Source of the DNA: Bacteroidales bacterium
GTDB taxonomy: Bacteria > Bacteroidota > Bacteroidia > Bacteroidales > UBA10428
Assembly: GCA_035299085.1 (NCBI GenBank)
Contig: DATGXG010000029.1
Coordinates: 18,013 to 82,012, forward strand
Reading direction: 5' to 3'
Length of the DNA: 64,000 nt
Shown: positions 62,666-64,000 of the stretch, in pieces
Layout of the letters: each line of letters opens with the position of its first letter
How positions within the stretch are numbered: position 1 is the stretch's first letter
The notes under the pieces: generated by a model
Seen by the model: only the letters and a program-made list of their open reading frames with translations
Told to the model about the DNA's origin: nothing
The model's database searches: none
Made by a program: the position numbers and the translations under genes

Positions 62666-63913
62666 GTGGAAGCCCCTCTAAATATATTACTGGTTGAAGA
62701 CAACAGGGGTGATGTTGCCCTATTCAAAGAGTTACTCAGGGAATCGGATATCAGCTTCAAGCTTACTCATTCTTCATCGGTAAAAGAAACCATAAGTCAG
62801 CACAGTAGCTCAATCTTTGACCTTATACTGCTTGATCTCGGGTTACCTGACAGCAACGGGATTGATACACTCAAACGAATAAAGGAGTGTTTCGTAAATA
62901 CGGCGCTCATCATAATGACAGGCTGGGATGACGGTGAAACAGCACTCCAGGCATTAAGAGAAGGTGCCCAGGATTACCTGATCAAGAACAGGATGAATGC
63001 CGACATGGTTTCAAGGAGTATCAAATACAGCATCGAAAGGAAGAAGATCGGCGAGCTTCTGCACAACAGTGAAGACAGGTACCGACAACTGAATGCCGGA
63101 CTCGAAATAAAGGTAAGAGAAAGAACTACCGAGTTGGAACTGCTGAATCACAAGCTTCAGAAAGAACTTTCGGAACGTATTAAAATCGAAGAGGAGCTAC
63201 GTAAAAGCGAGACTCAGCTAATTGAGCTGAATGCCACAAAAGACAAGTTTTTTAATATTGTAGCCCATGACCTTAAAAACCCTTTTACAAGCCTACTGGG
63301 GTCTACCGAATTGTTATTCCAGAATATTGAGTTGCTGGACCGGGCTGGTATTAAAAAACTGGCAGTGATCCTGAACGACTCGGCAAAGAGCGGGTATGCC
63401 ATTCTGCAAAACCTGCTCGACTGGTCGAGATCACAAACCGGTTTGCTCAAAATTAACCCGGAAAATCTGAATCTTAAAGCCATCATTGACGAAAATATCC
63501 TGAACCTCGAGCTTTTTTCTTCCAATAAAGACATTGATGTGATTTCTGAGGTAAATCCCGATACAGCCATTTATGCTGATAAAAATATGGTGAATACCAT
63601 TGTCCGGAACCTGATCAGCAATGCACTCAAGTTTTCATACCGGTCGGGCAAAATAAGAATAAGCGCGTTTCCGGATGATGAATTTATGGTAGTTTCCGTC
63701 AGGGACAATGGAATAGGTATTCCTGCCGATAAAATTGATAAATTGTTCCGGATTGATACCAAGTTCTCTATGCCTGGAACGGAAAATGAACAGGGAACCG
63801 GACTTGGGCTGAAGCTCTGTAAAGAGTTCGTTGAAAAACAGGGCGGTAAGATATGGGTCACCAGCGAGGAAAACAAAGGCAGCGATTTCAGGTTTACATT
63901 GGCTAAAACATGA
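62666..63913 (+). CDS. Receiver-histidine kinase hybrid (N-terminal receiver)
   Basis: A 415-residue soluble protein starting with GTG at 62666. Receiver about 1-125 (NILLVEDNRGDVALFKELL, phosphoacceptor in LILLDLGLPDSNG, Lys in YLIKNRMNAD), a coiled coil (about 130-195), HisKA with the phosphoacceptor in NIVAHDLKNPFTSLLG, and HATPase_c with NLISNALKFS, VRDNGIGIP and GTGLGLKLC. No membrane segment. Receiver-first kinases can be switched by another kinase, so it may take phosphate from 58060-62214 via the receiver at 62216. Confidence 0.92.
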   Translation: MEAPLNILLVEDNRGDVALFKELLRESDISFKLTHSSSVKETISQHSSSIFDLILLDLGLPDSNGIDTLKRIKECFVNTALIIMTGWDDGETALQALREGAQDYLIKNRMNADMVSRSIKYSIERKKIGELLHNSEDRYRQLNAGLEIKVRERTTELELLNHKLQKELSERIKIEEELRKSETQLIELNATKDKFFNIVAHDLKNPFTSLLGSTELLFQNIELLDRAGIKKLAVILNDSAKSGYAILQNLLDWSRSQTGLLKINPENLNLKAIIDENILNLELFSSNKDIDVISEVNPDTAIYADKNMVNTIVRNLISNALKFSYRSGKIRISAFPDDEFMVVSVRDNGIGIPADKIDKLFRIDTKFSMPGTENEQGTGLGLKLCKEFVEKQGGKIWVTSEENKGSDFRFTLAKT

Positions 63914-63917
63914 ACTG

Positions 63918-64000
63918 ATGCCTTATTACCTCCTGTATGTATTAACTTTCCTTTTGGTATATTCATATACATTGTTTTTTCCTACCCTTAGCACATACCT
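63918..64000 (+). CDS. Partial membrane protein, runs off the right edge
   Basis: From the ATG at 63918 the frame is open to the window end: MPYYLLYVLTFLLVYSYTLF followed by FPTLSTY. The 20-residue hydrophobic start looks like a membrane helix or signal anchor. It starts 4 bp after the hybrid kinase stop, which supports cotranscription. No family can be named from 27 residues. Confidence 0.4.
   Translation, partial: MPYYLLYVLTFLLVYSYTLFFPTLSTY

Overview
This window comes from a member of the Bacteroidota, most likely a free-living Bacteroidales/Marinilabiliales-type polysaccharide degrader. The basis is a SusC/SusD pair, two HmuY-type lipoproteins around a TonB receptor, many lipoproteins with Bacteroidota-style lipoboxes, starts with little or no Shine-Dalgarno sequence, and intergenic spacers filled with short tandem repeats. 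Nothing identifies the species. No rRNA, tRNA, CRISPR array, transposase or phage gene was seen.

Layout. (1) 1-3728: fucose catabolism, with a 5'-truncated GH95 alpha-L-fucosidase overlapping an L-fuculokinase; the fucose permease FucP lies 30 kb away at 33671-34936 next to a GH88/105-like hydrolase. (2) 3787-5840: an OmpR-type two-component pair. (3) 6180-24013: a co-directional 18-kb run of twelve genes closed by a terminator at 24010-24047. It encodes three exported VCBS/FG-GAP proteins with ASPIC/UnbV domains, a HzsA-like lipoprotein whose haem motif is lost, a three-CXXCH cytochrome with a beta-propeller, a Reg_prop propeller lipoprotein, a RidA/chorismatase-like protein, two orphan LivK-type binding proteins around a stand-alone DAHP synthase, an asparagine-synthetase-like amide ligase without the glutaminase cysteine, and a radical SAM enzyme. 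I read this as a candidate undescribed system that makes a chorismate-linked small molecule or cofactor in the cytoplasm and uses it in a periplasmic/outer-membrane redox assembly; the chemistry is inference. (4) 24068-33067: a small lipoprotein, then a minus-strand SusC-SusD-VCBS operon with a terminator between SusD and the VCBS gene. (5) 36185-40197: a haem-uptake type operon HmuY-TonB receptor-HmuY. (6) 40339-46350: a stress/DNA-repair island (lmo0937-like membrane peptide, outer membrane barrel, CsbD, YciE/YciF, Ku, topoisomerase IB) leading into a GH1-like protein. (7) 46389-52602: a surface-glycan island with a GH1-RmlD fusion, a glycosyltransferase, UDP-galactopyranose mutase and a DUF748/AsmA-like protein. 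(8) 52743-63913: a signalling island with an NtrC-type regulator, a lone receiver, a CHASE3-like kinase, an Fe-type superoxide dismutase, an ECF sigma factor, an OmpR regulator, a 1384-residue PAS/GAF kinase, an Rcp1-like receiver and a receiver-kinase hybrid. A partial membrane gene runs off the right edge.

A recurring feature is tandem heptamer or octamer repeats of different sequence in the spacers (21611, 33533, 33639, 35110, 40716, 49872, 56001), several of them directly abutting start codons, plus long palindromes at 34917-35103 (which supplies the 3' end of fucP), 40227-40324 and 42325-42367.
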